DNA of 64,000 bases from Phyllobacteriaceae bacterium (GTDB lineage Bacteria > Pseudomonadota > Alphaproteobacteria > Rhizobiales > Rhizobiaceae): NCBI GenBank assembly GCA_002708825.1, contig PAPF01000007.1, positions 376,776 through 440,775 of the forward strand, written 5' to 3'. The position numbers and the translations under genes are program-made. Shown in pieces: positions 34,209-43,905 of this stretch (positions are counted from its first letter, which is position 1; each line of letters starts with the position of its first letter). The notes under the pieces are model-generated. The model did not search any database and had not been told where the DNA came from. It was given only the letters and a program-made list of their open reading frames with translations.

Positions 34209-35582
34209 ATGAGTGACGCAGCTTCAGTGAAGGGCGCTGCCGCTTCAGCCGACATGAAATCCTTGCTTCGCGATCCGGACTATACGCCGCCGGTCGCCCA
34301 GGCGGTTCCGCTTGGCATCCAGCATGTCCTGGCCATGTTCGCCTCGAACGTCACGCCGGCCATCATCGTGGCCGGCGCCGCAGGTTTCGGCTTCGGCTCC
34401 AATTCGCCCGATTTCCCGAACCTGATCTACATGATCCAGATGTCGATGCTGTTTGCCGGCATCGCCACCCTGTTCCAGACCATCGGCATGGGGCCTGTCG
34501 GTGCGCGCCTGCCCATCGTGCAGGGCACCAGCTTCGCCTTCCTGCCGATCATGATCCCCGCCGTGGCGGGGCAGGGTGTGGCAGGCCTTGCCGGGCTTAT
34601 GACCGGCGTCCTGGTTGGCGGCATCTTCCATTTCTTCCTCGGCTTCGTGATCGGCCGCATCCGCTTCGCGCTGCCGCCGCTCGTCACCGGCCTCATCGTG
34701 CTGATGATCGGCCTTGCCCTGATCCGCGTCGGCATCCAGTATGCTGCCGGAGGCGTGCCGCTGATCGGCAAGCCCGCCTATGGCACCATGGCCTATTGGG
34801 GCCCGGCGCTCGTCGTTGTCGTCGTCACGCTGGCCATCAAGTTCTTCACAAAGGGGTTCCTGTCCATCGCCGCTGTGCTGCTCGGCCTGATCGCCGGCTA
34901 TGTCGTGGCCCTGCTCATGGGCCAGGTCAGCTTCGACAATGTCGGACGCGCCGCTGTGTTTGCGCTGCCTGAGCCGTTCAAGTGGGGCATCGAGTTCAAT
35001 TCGGCGATCATCATCGGCATGTGTTTCATGGCAATCGTCTCCGCCATTGAAACGGTCGGTGACACGTCGGGCATCTGCAAGGGCGGGGCAGGGCGCGAAG
35101 CCACCGACAAGGAAATCTCCGGCGCCACCTTCGCCGATGGTCTGGGCACGGCGGTTGCAGGTGTCTTCGGGGGGCTGCCGAACACCTCTTTCTCGCAGAA
35201 TGTCGGCCTGATCTCGATCACCGGCGTCATGAGCCGCCACGTGGTCACCTACGGTGCGATCTTCCTTATCCTGTGCGGGTTCATTCCGAAGGTCGGCGCG
35301 ATCGTCTCCACCGTGCCGATCCACGTGCTCGGCGGTGGCGTCATCGTCATGTTCGGCATGGTTGCGGCCGCCGGCGTCAACATGCTGTCGGAGGTCAACT
35401 GGAACCGCCGCAACATGGTGATCTTCGCGGTGGCCCTCTCGGTCGGCCTCGGCCTGCAACTGGAACCCGATGCGCTCCAGCACCTGCCGGCCACGCTGAA
35501 GATCCTGCTGACCTCCGGCCTGCTGCCATCGGCAGTCATCGCCATCGTGCTGAACCTGGCGCTGCCGGAGGAACTCGACTGA
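34209..35582 (+). CDS. NCS2-family uracil/xanthine permease
   Basis: An inner-membrane nucleobase:cation symporter of 457 aa with about 14 hydrophobic segments. Family motifs are FGSNSPDFPNLIYMIQ, GTSFAFLPIMIP, SAIETVGDTSGICKG (conserved Glu of helix 8) and LPNTSFSQNVGLISITGV. The wording is closer to xanthine/uric-acid type than to UraA, but the substrate is not settled. GGAGGGG lies eight bases before the ATG at 34209; the track's extra 23 residues cover a leader hairpin. Confidence 0.9.
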   Translation: MSDAASVKGAAASADMKSLLRDPDYTPPVAQAVPLGIQHVLAMFASNVTPAIIVAGAAGFGFGSNSPDFPNLIYMIQMSMLFAGIATLFQTIGMGPVGARLPIVQGTSFAFLPIMIPAVAGQGVAGLAGLMTGVLVGGIFHFFLGFVIGRIRFALPPLVTGLIVLMIGLALIRVGIQYAAGGVPLIGKPAYGTMAYWGPALVVVVVTLAIKFFTKGFLSIAAVLLGLIAGYVVALLMGQVSFDNVGRAAVFALPEPFKWGIEFNSAIIIGMCFMAIVSAIETVGDTSGICKGGAGREATDKEISGATFADGLGTAVAGVFGGLPNTSFSQNVGLISITGVMSRHVVTYGAIFLILCGFIPKVGAIVSTVPIHVLGGGVIVMFGMVAAAGVNMLSEVNWNRRNMVIFAVALSVGLGLQLEPDALQHLPATLKILLTSGLLPSAVIAIVLNLALPEELD

Positions 35583-35607
35583 CGGGTTGCCGAATGCCGA
35601 AAACGAA

Positions 35608-35640
35608 AAGAGCCGCGGCGGGCCTCCCGTCGCGGCTCTT
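35608..35640. terminator. Bidirectional terminator between permease and erpA
   Basis: A long interrupted stem AAGAGCCGCG ... CGCGGCTCTT with an inner CGGG/CCCG pairing, located between the convergent permease and erpA stops. On the plus strand it ends in CTCTTCC; on the minus strand it ends in CTCTTTTCG. Confidence 0.75.
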
Positions 35641-35661
35641 CCGTTGTCGGATGATTGCGGC

Positions 35662-36012
35662 TCAGACCGAGAAACTCGTCCCGCAGCCGCAGCTTGCCAC
35701 CGCATTCGGGTTGTCGATGCGGAAGGCCTGGCCCATCAGTTCGTCCACGAAATCGACCTTCGCTCCGCCCATGTAGACCAGCGACAATTCGTCGATGAAG
35801 ACCTTCGCGCCGTTTTTCTCGAACACGACATCGTCCTCGTTCCGGGCGTCGGTCAGGTCGATCAGGTAGGAGAAGCCCGAACAGCCGCCGCCCTCGACGG
35901 CGATTCGCAGGCCGATCTTCTCCGGTTCCCGTTCCAGCACCTTCAGGATGCGGCGTGCGGCCGCATCGGTGACATCCACACCCTTCATCGTGCTTGCTGC
36001 GTCGTGACCCAT
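35662..36012 (-). CDS. erpA: A-type iron-sulfur cluster carrier (ErpA/HesB family)
   Basis: A 116-residue protein that receives Fe-S clusters and inserts them into target proteins. The three conserved cysteines are in GGGCSGFSY and SCGCGTSFSV. The start is placed at 36012 (MGHDAASTMKGVDVTD), with AAGG upstream; an internal ATG at 35988 is an alternative. It diverges from dgt. ErpA is favoured over IscA because no isc genes are nearby, but sequence alone does not separate them firmly. Confidence 0.88.
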   Translation of the reverse strand: MGHDAASTMKGVDVTDAAARRILKVLEREPEKIGLRIAVEGGGCSGFSYLIDLTDARNEDDVVFEKNGAKVFIDELSLVYMGGAKVDFVDELMGQAFRIDNPNAVASCGCGTSFSV

Positions 36013-36125
36013 GGTGTTCAGCCTTGCATTCGTTGTTCCCCCATAGGTAAGTAACCGCTGCGGGACCGTCAACAGCGGCACGGATGACGGACCTGTGCGA
36101 TTGCGGCAACAGGGGCGGGACAGGC

Positions 36126-37298
36126 ATGATCCTTGGCGACATCGGATTCGGCTATCGCGAGCGCGCGGCCTGGGCCTGCGATCCGGCCCGCACCCGCGGC
36201 CGCCTGATCCCGGAACCGGAAAGCCGCACGCGCACGCCGTTCCAGCGCGACCGCGACCGGATCATCCATTCCAACGCCTTCCGGCGCCTCAAGCACAAGA
36301 CACAGGTGTTTGTCGCCCATGAGGGCGACCATTTCCGCACGCGCCTGACGCACACGATCGAGGTTTCGCAGATTGCCCGCGCCATTGCCCGCTCCCTGAA
36401 GGTGGACGAGGACCTCGCCGAGGCGGTGGCGCTGGTGCACGATTTCGGCCACACGCCCTTTGGACATACCGGCGAGGACGCGCTGAACGAGAAAATGGCG
36501 GGCTTTGGCGGGTTCGACCACAACGCCCAGTCGCTGCGCATCGTCACGCGGCTGGAGCGCCGCTATGCCCAGTTCGATGGCCTGAACCTTTCATGGGAGA
36601 CGCTGGAAGGCCTGGTCAAGCACAACGGGCCGCTGACTGACGCGGAAGGCAACGGGCTGGACGGTCCTGTGCCGCGGGACATCCTCGATTTCGACGCGGC
36701 CTTCCCGATGGGACTGTCCCAGCATGCCTCGCTGGAAGCCCAGGCCGCGGCCATCGCCGACGACATCGCCTACAACACCCATGACATCGATGACGGCACC
36801 CGCGCGGGCCTGTTCACGCTGGAGGAACTGGAAGCCGAGGTGCCCTTCGTGGCCCGCACCCTGGCGACGGTGCGCGAAACCTGGCCGGGCCTCGATCCCG
36901 TGCGCACCGGCCATGAATTCATGCGCCGGCAGATCACCGCCATGGTCGAGGACGTCATATCCACCGCGCTTGAACGGCTGGCACGCATCAGGCCGGCCAG
37001 CGCCGCCGATATTCGCGCGGCCGGTCTCGCGATCGCCGGCTTTTCCGACGCGATGAAGGAAACCGACCGCGCGCTCAAGCGCTTCCTGTTCGCCCGCATG
37101 TACCGTCACCCGGATGTCATGCGCTGGCGTGTGGAAGCCGACCGCGTGGTCCGCGAACTCTTCGACGCCTACATGGCCGACCCGGCGGCGATGGGCGGGC
37201 ACTGGGCCGTCGAAACGCCCGCCGGTGAGGCTGCGCGCGCGCCACGTCGCAGATTTCCTGTCCGGCATGACCGACACCTTCGCACTGAAGGAATATGA
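36126..37298 (+). CDS. dgt: Deoxyguanosinetriphosphate triphosphohydrolase-like protein, 3' end frameshifted
   Basis: An HD-domain enzyme that cleaves dNTPs to deoxynucleosides and triphosphate. The core is intact: [29 protein letters not shown], the HD motif [17 protein letters not shown], and later NTHDIDDG. The start at 36126 gives [19 protein letters not shown]. Near 37230 the frame is lost: this ORF ends with an unrelated Arg-rich tail ([19 protein letters not shown]). The expected ending [18 protein letters not shown] continues in the next frame to 37332. Removing one G from the GG at 37229-37230 restores a 401-residue protein. This is either a sequencing error or a recent mutation; the catalytic part is unaffected. 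Confidence 0.85.
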   Translation: MILGDIGFGYRERAAWACDPARTRGRLIPEPESRTRTPFQRDRDRIIHSNAFRRLKHKTQVFVAHEGDHFRTRLTHTIEVSQIARAIARSLKVDEDLAEAVALVHDFGHTPFGHTGEDALNEKMAGFGGFDHNAQSLRIVTRLERRYAQFDGLNLSWETLEGLVKHNGPLTDAEGNGLDGPVPRDILDFDAAFPMGLSQHASLEAQAAAIADDIAYNTHDIDDGTRAGLFTLEELEAEVPFVARTLATVRETWPGLDPVRTGHEFMRRQITAMVEDVISTALERLARIRPASAADIRAAGLAIAGFSDAMKETDRALKRFLFARMYRHPDVMRWRVEADRVVRELFDAYMADPAAMGGHWAVETPAGEAARAPRRRFPVRHDRHLRTEGI

Positions 37299-37332
37299 AC
37301 GCCTGTTTGACCGCAAGGTGGAGATGGGCTAG
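37231..37332 (+). pseudogene. dgt: Out-of-frame 3' segment of dgt
   Basis: This segment encodes [33 protein letters not shown], the normal C-terminus of the dGTPase-like family, but one reading frame away from the upstream ORF. The junction lies in GGTGAGGCTGCGCGCGCGCC, a GG followed by an alternating GC run. Confidence 0.8.
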
Positions 37333-37390
37333 GCGAGGCCCGGCCTTTCCGGGCGCCGGCCCGGTGTTTCATTTCTATGGACAGCAACCC

Positions 37391-39148
37391 ATGAACATCT
37401 TCGCCGATTTCACGCAGCGGATTCTTGCCATTGTCGAAGGCCTCGGCCTCGAGGCGACGGACGGCGGCGCACCCGACCTGTCCCGCATGGCGGTGGAACC
37501 GCCGCGCGATGCCTCGCATGGCGACCTGGCGTGCAATGTCGCGATGGTGCTGGCCAGGCAGGTCGGGCGCAATCCGCGCGAACTGGCCCAGGTGATCGCC
37601 GATGCGCTTGCCGGCGATGCGGATGTCGCGGCAGCCGAGGTCGCCGGTCCGGGCTTCATCAACCTGCGGCTTTCCGACGGGTACTGGCAATCGCTGCTGA
37701 AGGACATCCTGGCGTCCGGCGCCGGTTTCGGCCGTTCCGCCATGGGGCAGGGCCACAAGGTCAATGTCGAATACGTCTCGGCCAATCCCACGGGCCCGAT
37801 GCATGTCGGCCATTGCCGCGGCGCGGTGGTGGGCGATGCGCTGGCCAACCTGCTGGGGTTTGCCGGCTACGACGTGACCAAGGAATACTACATCAATGAT
37901 GCGGGTGTGCAGATCGACGTGCTCGGCCGGTCGGCGCTGCTGCGCTACCGCGAGGCGCTCGGCGAGGATGTCGGCGAGATCCCGGCCGGGCTCTATCCCG
38001 GCGACTACCTGAAGCCGGTCGGCGAGGCGCTGAAGGCCGAACACGGGCGCGCGCTCCTGTCGATGGACGACGACGCGGCGCTTGCCATCGCCAAGGACAA
38101 GGCCGTCGCCATGATGATGGACATCATCCGGTCGGACCTGGCGGCGCTGAACGTCACCCACGAGGTGTTCTTCTCCGAACGCCAGCTTCACGCCGACAAC
38201 GCCACGCTGATCCGCTCGGCGATCAACGACCTGACGATGAAGGGCCATGTCTATCGCGGCAAGCTGCCGCCGCCCAAGGGACAGAAGCCGGAGGACTGGG
38301 AGGATCGCGAGCAGACCCTGTTCCGCTCCACCGATGTGGGCGACGACATCGACCGCCCGCTGGTCAAGTCGGACGGCGCCTATACCTATTTTGCCGCCGA
38401 CGTTGCCTACATGCTGGACAAGTACCGGCGCGGTTACGAGAAGCTGATCTTCATTCTCGGCGCCGACCATGGCGGGTATGTCAAGCGCATGGAGGCGCTG
38501 GCGCGCGCCATCTCCGGCGGGAAGATAGACCTGACCATCGTGCTGACCCAGCTTGTCAAGCTTTACCGGGACGGCGAACCGGTGCGCATGTCCAAGCGTG
38601 CGGGCGAGTTCGTCACGCTGCGCGACGTGGTCGACGAGGTCGGGCGCGATCCCGTGCGCTTCATGATGCTTTATCGCAAGGCCGATGCCCCGCTGGATTT
38701 CGACTTCGCCAAGGTGACCGAACAGTCCAAGGACAATCCGGTCTTCTACGTGCAATATGCCTCGGCGCGCTGCCATTCGGTCTTCCGCCAGGCGGTCGAG
38801 ATGTACGGTCCGGACATCGCGGTCCGGCAAGGCCTTGAAGAGGGTGTGTCGCTGCTGACCGACGCGGGCGAGATCGCGCTGATCCGCAAGCTCGCCGAAT
38901 GGCCCCGCCTGGTCGAGCAGGCGGCTGCCGCGCTTGAGCCCCATCGCGTCGCCTTCTATCTCTACGACCTTGCCAGCGCCCTGCACGGGCACTGGAACCG
39001 GGGCACGGACAATCCCGACTTACGTTTTCTTAAGGTTAACGATCCAGTATTGACACGCGCCAGGCTAGGGCTGGTGCAGGCAGTACTGGACGTCCTCGTG
39101 GCCGGACTTGGTCTCGTCGGAGCGGATGCGCCGGAAGAAATGCGCTAG
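37391..39148 (+). CDS. argS: Arginine--tRNA ligase
   Basis: A class I synthetase of 585 aa. The HIGH motif is HVGH in [18 protein letters not shown], and the KMSKS-like motif is [12 protein letters not shown]. The C-terminal anticodon-binding domain includes [14 protein letters not shown] and LARALHGHWN-like [14 protein letters not shown]. The true ATG is at 37391 ([13 protein letters not shown]); the track begins inside dgt. It starts the conserved run argS-SPOR-nagZ-scpA-scpB-tatABC. Confidence 0.96.
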   Translation: MNIFADFTQRILAIVEGLGLEATDGGAPDLSRMAVEPPRDASHGDLACNVAMVLARQVGRNPRELAQVIADALAGDADVAAAEVAGPGFINLRLSDGYWQSLLKDILASGAGFGRSAMGQGHKVNVEYVSANPTGPMHVGHCRGAVVGDALANLLGFAGYDVTKEYYINDAGVQIDVLGRSALLRYREALGEDVGEIPAGLYPGDYLKPVGEALKAEHGRALLSMDDDAALAIAKDKAVAMMMDIIRSDLAALNVTHEVFFSERQLHADNATLIRSAINDLTMKGHVYRGKLPPPKGQKPEDWEDREQTLFRSTDVGDDIDRPLVKSDGAYTYFAADVAYMLDKYRRGYEKLIFILGADHGGYVKRMEALARAISGGKIDLTIVLTQLVKLYRDGEPVRMSKRAGEFVTLRDVVDEVGRDPVRFMMLYRKADAPLDFDFAKVTEQSKDNPVFYVQYASARCHSVFRQAVEMYGPDIAVRQGLEEGVSLLTDAGEIALIRKLAEWPRLVEQAAAALEPHRVAFYLYDLASALHGHWNRGTDNPDLRFLKVNDPVLTRARLGLVQAVLDVLVAGLGLVGADAPEEMR

Positions 39149-39250
39149 TCGAGCAATCTTCTGCCTGTCACCTTTTGCCCACAATGGGCTGGTAACGCCG
39201 GTAATTTGGCGCCCGGCGGCGCCCGTTTGGTAAGGTGTACGGGACAGGAC

Positions 39251-42200
39251 ATGGCAGACACCAAATCCGCGAAGCTGGATCAAGATTTCGGCCTTTCGCC
39301 CGACGATCCCTTGTCGAAGCTGGCGAATTTCTTTGTCGTTTCCGACGATCCGCTCGGGCCCGGGCCTGCGCCCGATGTCGACCAGGAACCCGTGATCGAC
39401 ATGGAGCAGGAACTCCTGCCCATGCGCGACGAGGGCGAGGCTCTGTTTGAGCCTGCCGGCGAGGCCAAGGCCGCTGAGCCGCATTTCATCCAACCTGCCG
39501 TTTCCGCCTGGGAAGCGCCGGCACAGGCGCGCGACGATTTCGCGGACGCCGGGATGCAGGATCTTGCCCCCGCAGCGGATGGAGACGAGGTCGCGGCCGG
39601 TGGTTCCCATGACGCATTCCCTGCCGGGGATGCCGGCGAAGCGGATTTCGCCGGAACGCATGGCGATGAGCCATCCGCGCCGGACCTGGAACTGGATGCC
39701 GAGTTCGCCGGTCTCCGGTGGGAAGCGGATGATGTGGCGGCGGACAGTGCCTTTGCGCCTGCGGATGCCGAACCGGCCGGATTGGCGGATGACGACGTGT
39801 CCGTGCCATCCGGCGAAGAAGCCTTCGAAGAAGCTGCGTCTTTTCAGGCGCAGGAATCATGGCTGGCACCCGCGGCCGATGCGGGCATGGATCGCGGGCA
39901 TGATGTTTCGGCCGAAATGCCCGAGCCGGAGGCTCAGCCCATGCCGGACGCGTATGCGGCCGCATCGGGCGGCAGTGCCTGGGAACAGCCCGCATCCGGC
40001 CATGACGATGCCGGCACTGACGAGGTGCTGGAAGAGATGATGGCGCTCGACTGGTCTTCCCTGCGCGCAAGCGTCGCGGATGCGGGACAGGCGGAGAGCG
40101 GCGAAGCCGTGCCCGTCCATGCCGGGGAAGCAGCGGTCCATTCGCGCCTTGATGACGAGACGCTTCCCGCGGCTCCGGAGGACGAGTGGACGGCGGACGA
40201 CGCGGGCTGGGCGCAACCGGGCGCATCGCACGAGACGCCCCAGGCCCCCGGCAGAGACCTGTCTTTCGCGGAAACGACGATCGAGGACGAACTGGCGGCG
40301 CTTCTTGCCGGAGAGCCCGCGGGCGGTGGTCGGGACATGGTGGACCACTCCGCCGCGCCGGCGGCGGATTTCGGCCAGGCGTCAGACGCGGGTGCCGGTG
40401 ATCTTGGCAGCCATGCCGATATGCCCGCGGTCGATGCCGGTGGGGAGACAGCACCTCGATACGTCTCCAGCGCCCGCCCTGAAGCCGCACCCGTCAGCCG
40501 CCAGACGAATTTCGGCTGGGCTGTGCCCTCGCATCAGCAGCCGGTCTGGAACGGTGGCGCCGCCAGCCAGGAGACGAGTGCTGCCGGCCAGCCGTGGAAC
40601 GACGGATCACCCGAGCCCATGGATCTGCCGGAAGAGGCAAGGCTCGAACCGGCCGCCGGATATGACGCTGACGACAAGGGGTTCGAATTCGAGGGCGATT
40701 TCGCCGAGGATTTTGACTCGATGGATTCGGCAGATGTTGCCGCGAGCGATATTGCCGAAGCCCCGCAGGGCCTGGTCGAACCGGAAGATGAACCGGAATT
40801 CGATCTGCCCGAGTTCGACGAATCCGCCTTCCTCGACCAGAGCTTCATCGAGGAAGACCTGCGTCTTGAAAGTCACGATCCCGTGCCGCCCGCCGTGCCT
40901 GAACCACGTGAAATTCGCGGTGAGGATGATTTCGATATCGATGCCGACCTGCTGGCGGAAATCGAATCGATCCAGATGGAACAGGACGGGGACGGCGTGG
41001 AATTCGGGGTGCCCGATGGCGCCTCCCGCGACTTCGTGGAACCGGATGCCGCAGCCGGTCAATCCTATGGCGGGGCTGCAAGGACCGGGCTTGCCGCGGG
41101 TGCTGCGGCTGCCGTTGGCGGATTGGCCTCGCGCTTCAGCCTGGGTGCCAGAAAGGCCGCCGCGGAGCCACTGCCGCCCGAAATCGAAACCACCGATGTC
41201 CCCGAATCGCGGATAGATGTCGCCGACGACCTCGATTTGCCGGAAACGGCCTACCAGACCGATTCGGCCCAATTCCCGGGAACGGACGATCTGGAAGAGA
41301 TGCTTGCCGGCGAGGAATTGTCCGACAGCCATGTCGCGGCCGGCCAATCGCATTCGGGCATGGATTTCGAGACCTTCTTCGAACGCGAACTGGAAGACGC
41401 CGGCATATCCTTTGGTGCGTCGAAACAGGCGCACCATGCACCGGAGTCCCAGGCCACGGCCCGGCTTGAAGAACCCGTTTTTGTCCCCGTGACGCCAGGC
41501 GGCACGCATGGTGGCTACGAAGATGCTCCGCATGACGAGGACCTGGAGCGGGAACTGTCCTTCGATGACATCGCGCAACCGGATGGCGATGAGCCGAAAT
41601 CGAAACGCGGCCTGGTGATTGCAGCCGTTGTCGCAGGCGTGGCCCTGATCGGCGGTATCGGTGCGTTTGCCCTGACCGGCGGCGGTGGCGACGCCGGTGG
41701 GACGCAGGACATCGTCCGCGCGGATTCCGAACCGGTCAAGGTCAAGCCGGAAAACCCGGGCGGTACGAAGGTCCCGAACCAGAACCGCGTGGTCTACGAG
41801 GAAGCGGCCGGGGCGCCGGCGGGTTCCGAGCCGCAGCAGGACAAGCTGGTGAGCAATGCTGAAACCCCGGTCGATGTGCGGTCCCGGCCCGTGCGGGTCG
41901 TGGCGCCTGGCCCGGTCGATACGGCCGCTGGCGGCGAGACACCCACCGATGAGCCATCCGGCACGGCAGCGCCGGCAGTGAAGTCCGAGGATCGCATCGA
42001 TCCGGCCCGGACGGCGCAGGAGCCTGGTCCGTCGAATGAACTGGCTGCCGTCGCACCGCGCCGGGTTCGCACCTATGTGGTCAGGCCGGATGGTACGCTG
42101 GTGGCCACGGAGGCTCCGGCCCCGACAGGCGCTGATATCGCCGCGACCGCGTCGCCAGAACCGCAAGCCGCCGCAGTTGAGGAAAACGCCGGCGAAACGG

Positions 42201-42769
42201 CGCCCGTCGAGGCAGCGGGCATACCCGTACCCCAACCCCGTCCGCAGATTGGCGGCGGGACACGGCCGAGCGGAACACCGGCTGGCGAAACGGCTGCACC
42301 GGCGACTGTGACGGCGGCAGCGGACACCGCCGGAACGGAAGCGCCGGGCCTTCAGCCGCGGCAGGTGCGCACCACGACGATCCGGCGCGATACCGTCAGC
42401 GCTCCGCCGGTCGTGCCCGAGCGCCCGGCAGATCAGCCGGTCAACATCGTCGGCACGACCCGGCGCGATGGCCAGCAGGTCGCGGCTGCCGCCCCGGCAG
42501 CAGGGACCGGCCCTGCCAATGCCAATCCGCCGGCATGGGTGCAGATCGCCTCCCAGCCGTCGCGTGAACTCGCGCAGTCGTCCTACCGCAACCTGTCGCA
42601 GCGCTTTGGCGGCATCATCGGCGGGCGAGGCGTGAATATCGTGCCTGCCGAGATTCCGGGACGCGGCACCTTCTACCGCGTCAACATCCCGGCCGGCAGT
42701 TTCAACGAGGCAGCCAGCCTGTGCCGCGAGATCAAGGCTGCCGGGGGAGACTGCCTGGCGAAACGCTGA
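39251..42769 (+). CDS. Very large acidic SPOR-domain membrane protein
   Basis: A 1172-residue single-pass membrane protein. Residues 1-785 are cytoplasmic, rich in Asp, Glu, Ala, Gly and Pro, and probably disordered. A semi-hydrophobic stretch near 611-640 (GLAAGAAAAVGGLASRFSLGARK) may be an amphipathic helix. The membrane segment is near 786-806 (LVIAAVVAGVALIGGIGAFAL). After a periplasmic Pro/Ala/Thr-rich linker, the last ~80 residues form a SPOR domain (AWVQIASQPSRELAQSSYRNL ... YRVNIPAGSF), which binds denuded glycan strands at division sites. Only the SPOR end and the position between argS and nagZ are recognisable. Confidence 0.85.
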   Translation: MADTKSAKLDQDFGLSPDDPLSKLANFFVVSDDPLGPGPAPDVDQEPVIDMEQELLPMRDEGEALFEPAGEAKAAEPHFIQPAVSAWEAPAQARDDFADAGMQDLAPAADGDEVAAGGSHDAFPAGDAGEADFAGTHGDEPSAPDLELDAEFAGLRWEADDVAADSAFAPADAEPAGLADDDVSVPSGEEAFEEAASFQAQESWLAPAADAGMDRGHDVSAEMPEPEAQPMPDAYAAASGGSAWEQPASGHDDAGTDEVLEEMMALDWSSLRASVADAGQAESGEAVPVHAGEAAVHSRLDDETLPAAPEDEWTADDAGWAQPGASHETPQAPGRDLSFAETTIEDELAALLAGEPAGGGRDMVDHSAAPAADFGQASDAGAGDLGSHADMPAVDAGGETAPRYVSSARPEAAPVSRQTNFGWAVPSHQQPVWNGGAASQETSAAGQPWNDGSPEPMDLPEEARLEPAAGYDADDKGFEFEGDFAEDFDSMDSADVAASDIAEAPQGLVEPEDEPEFDLPEFDESAFLDQSFIEEDLRLESHDPVPPAVPEPREIRGEDDFDIDADLLAEIESIQMEQDGDGVEFGVPDGASRDFVEPDAAAGQSYGGAARTGLAAGAAAAVGGLASRFSLGARKAAAEPLPPEIETTDVPESRIDVADDLDLPETAYQTDSAQFPGTDDLEEMLAGEELSDSHVAAGQSHSGMDFETFFERELEDAGISFGASKQAHHAPESQATARLEEPVFVPVTPGGTHGGYEDAPHDEDLERELSFDDIAQPDGDEPKSKRGLVIAAVVAGVALIGGIGAFALTGGGGDAGGTQDIVRADSEPVKVKPENPGGTKVPNQNRVVYEEAAGAPAGSEPQQDKLVSNAETPVDVRSRPVRVVAPGPVDTAAGGETPTDEPSGTAAPAVKSEDRIDPARTAQEPGPSNELAAVAPRRVRTYVVRPDGTLVATEAPAPTGADIAATASPEPQAAAVEENAGETAPVEAAGIPVPQPRPQIGGGTRPSGTPAGETAAPATVTAAADTAGTEAPGLQPRQVRTTTIRRDTVSAPPVVPERPADQPVNIVGTTRRDGQQVAAAAPAAGTGPANANPPAWVQIASQPSRELAQSSYRNLSQRFGGIIGGRGVNIVPAEIPGRGTFYRVNIPAGSFNEAASLCREIKAAGGDCLAKR

Positions 42770-42888
42770 CGTCATGGCATGAGGCGCTGACGATGGGGTC
42801 GCCCCGTGCGGCCCCTTTGCCTGTGGGGAAAGCCTCAAGCCCGGCCTTGCTCCGTGTCTTCGAGGGCGATTCGTGCCAGAATCGGAAC

Positions 42889-43905
42889 ATGAGCGAATCA
42901 CGTGCGATGATCGCCGGCATGGCCGGCCTGGAATTGACACCGGAAGAAAGGGATTTCTTCCGTGGCGAACAGCCATGGGGTTACATCCTTTTCGCGCGCA
43001 ATGTCGCGGATGCGGAGCAGCTCCATGAGTTGACCGCGTCGCTGCGTGAGATCGCCGGGCGTGACGTCCCGGTGTTCATCGACCAGGAAGGCGGGCGCGT
43101 TCAGCGCATCAGGCCGCCGATGGCGCCGGACTATCCGCCGGGCGCCGCGCTTGGTGCGCTCTACAGGCACGACCGCGAGGCCGGTCTGCGCGCCGCCTGG
43201 GTCATGTCGCGCCTGCATGCCTTCGACCTGAAGCGCTACGGCATCAATGCAGACTGCCTGCCCGTGCTCGACGTTCCCGTCGAAGGCGCCCATGACGTGA
43301 TCGGCAACCGCGCCTATGGCAAGGACCCCGTCACCGTGGCCGAAATGGGCCGGGCAGCCGCCGAGGGACTGAGGGCAGGCGGCGTCCTGCCGGTCATCAA
43401 GCACATTCCCGGCCATGGCCGCGCTTTCGCTGACAGCCACCTGGAGCTCCCGGTTGTCGATGCGGCTGCCGAGGAACTGCGCGCCCATGATTTTCCGCCA
43501 TTCAAGGCCCTCGCGGATATCCCCATGGCGATGACGGCCCATGTCGTCTACTCGGCACTGGATCCGGACAATCCCGCCACCACGTCGGCGCGCGTGATCA
43601 CGGATATCATCCGTGGCGAAATGGGCTTTGACGGCCTGCTGATGAGCGACGACGTTTCGATGAAGGCGCTTGCGGGTTCGTTCGCAGAGCGCACCCGTGC
43701 CATCTTCGCAGGCGGCTGCGATGTCGTGCTCCACTGCAATGGCCGGATGGACGAGATGCGCGTGGTGGCTGCCGAGACGCCGCTGCTGTCTGGCAAGGCG
43801 CTGGAGCGGGCACAACGGGCCGTACTCGATCTTAGCCGCGACGACGGTGCCGATGAAAACGCCCTGCGGTCGGAATTCTCCAGCCTCTTCGAGGCGGTGG
43901 CGTGA
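42889..43905 (+). CDS. nagZ: Beta-N-acetylhexosaminidase
   Basis: A cytoplasmic glycoside hydrolase family 3 enzyme of 338 aa. It removes GlcNAc from anhydro-muropeptides during cell-wall recycling. The catalytic-loop motif KHIPGHGRAFADSH carries the His and Asp acting as acid/base, and DDVSMKALAG holds the nucleophile Asp. The start is at 42889 (MSESRAMIAGMAGLEL); the track's longer start lies at the end of the SPOR gene. Its stop overlaps the scpA start by 4 bp. Placement next to a SPOR protein fits cell-wall metabolism. Confidence 0.93.
   Translation: MSESRAMIAGMAGLELTPEERDFFRGEQPWGYILFARNVADAEQLHELTASLREIAGRDVPVFIDQEGGRVQRIRPPMAPDYPPGAALGALYRHDREAGLRAAWVMSRLHAFDLKRYGINADCLPVLDVPVEGAHDVIGNRAYGKDPVTVAEMGRAAAEGLRAGGVLPVIKHIPGHGRAFADSHLELPVVDAAAEELRAHDFPPFKALADIPMAMTAHVVYSALDPDNPATTSARVITDIIRGEMGFDGLLMSDDVSMKALAGSFAERTRAIFAGGCDVVLHCNGRMDEMRVVAAETPLLSGKALERAQRAVLDLSRDDGADENALRSEFSSLFEAVA

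Noticed and set aside
36013-36125. TTGACG -35-like promoter for erpA
   Set aside because: The -35 is good, but no acceptable -10 occurs at 16-18 bp spacing.
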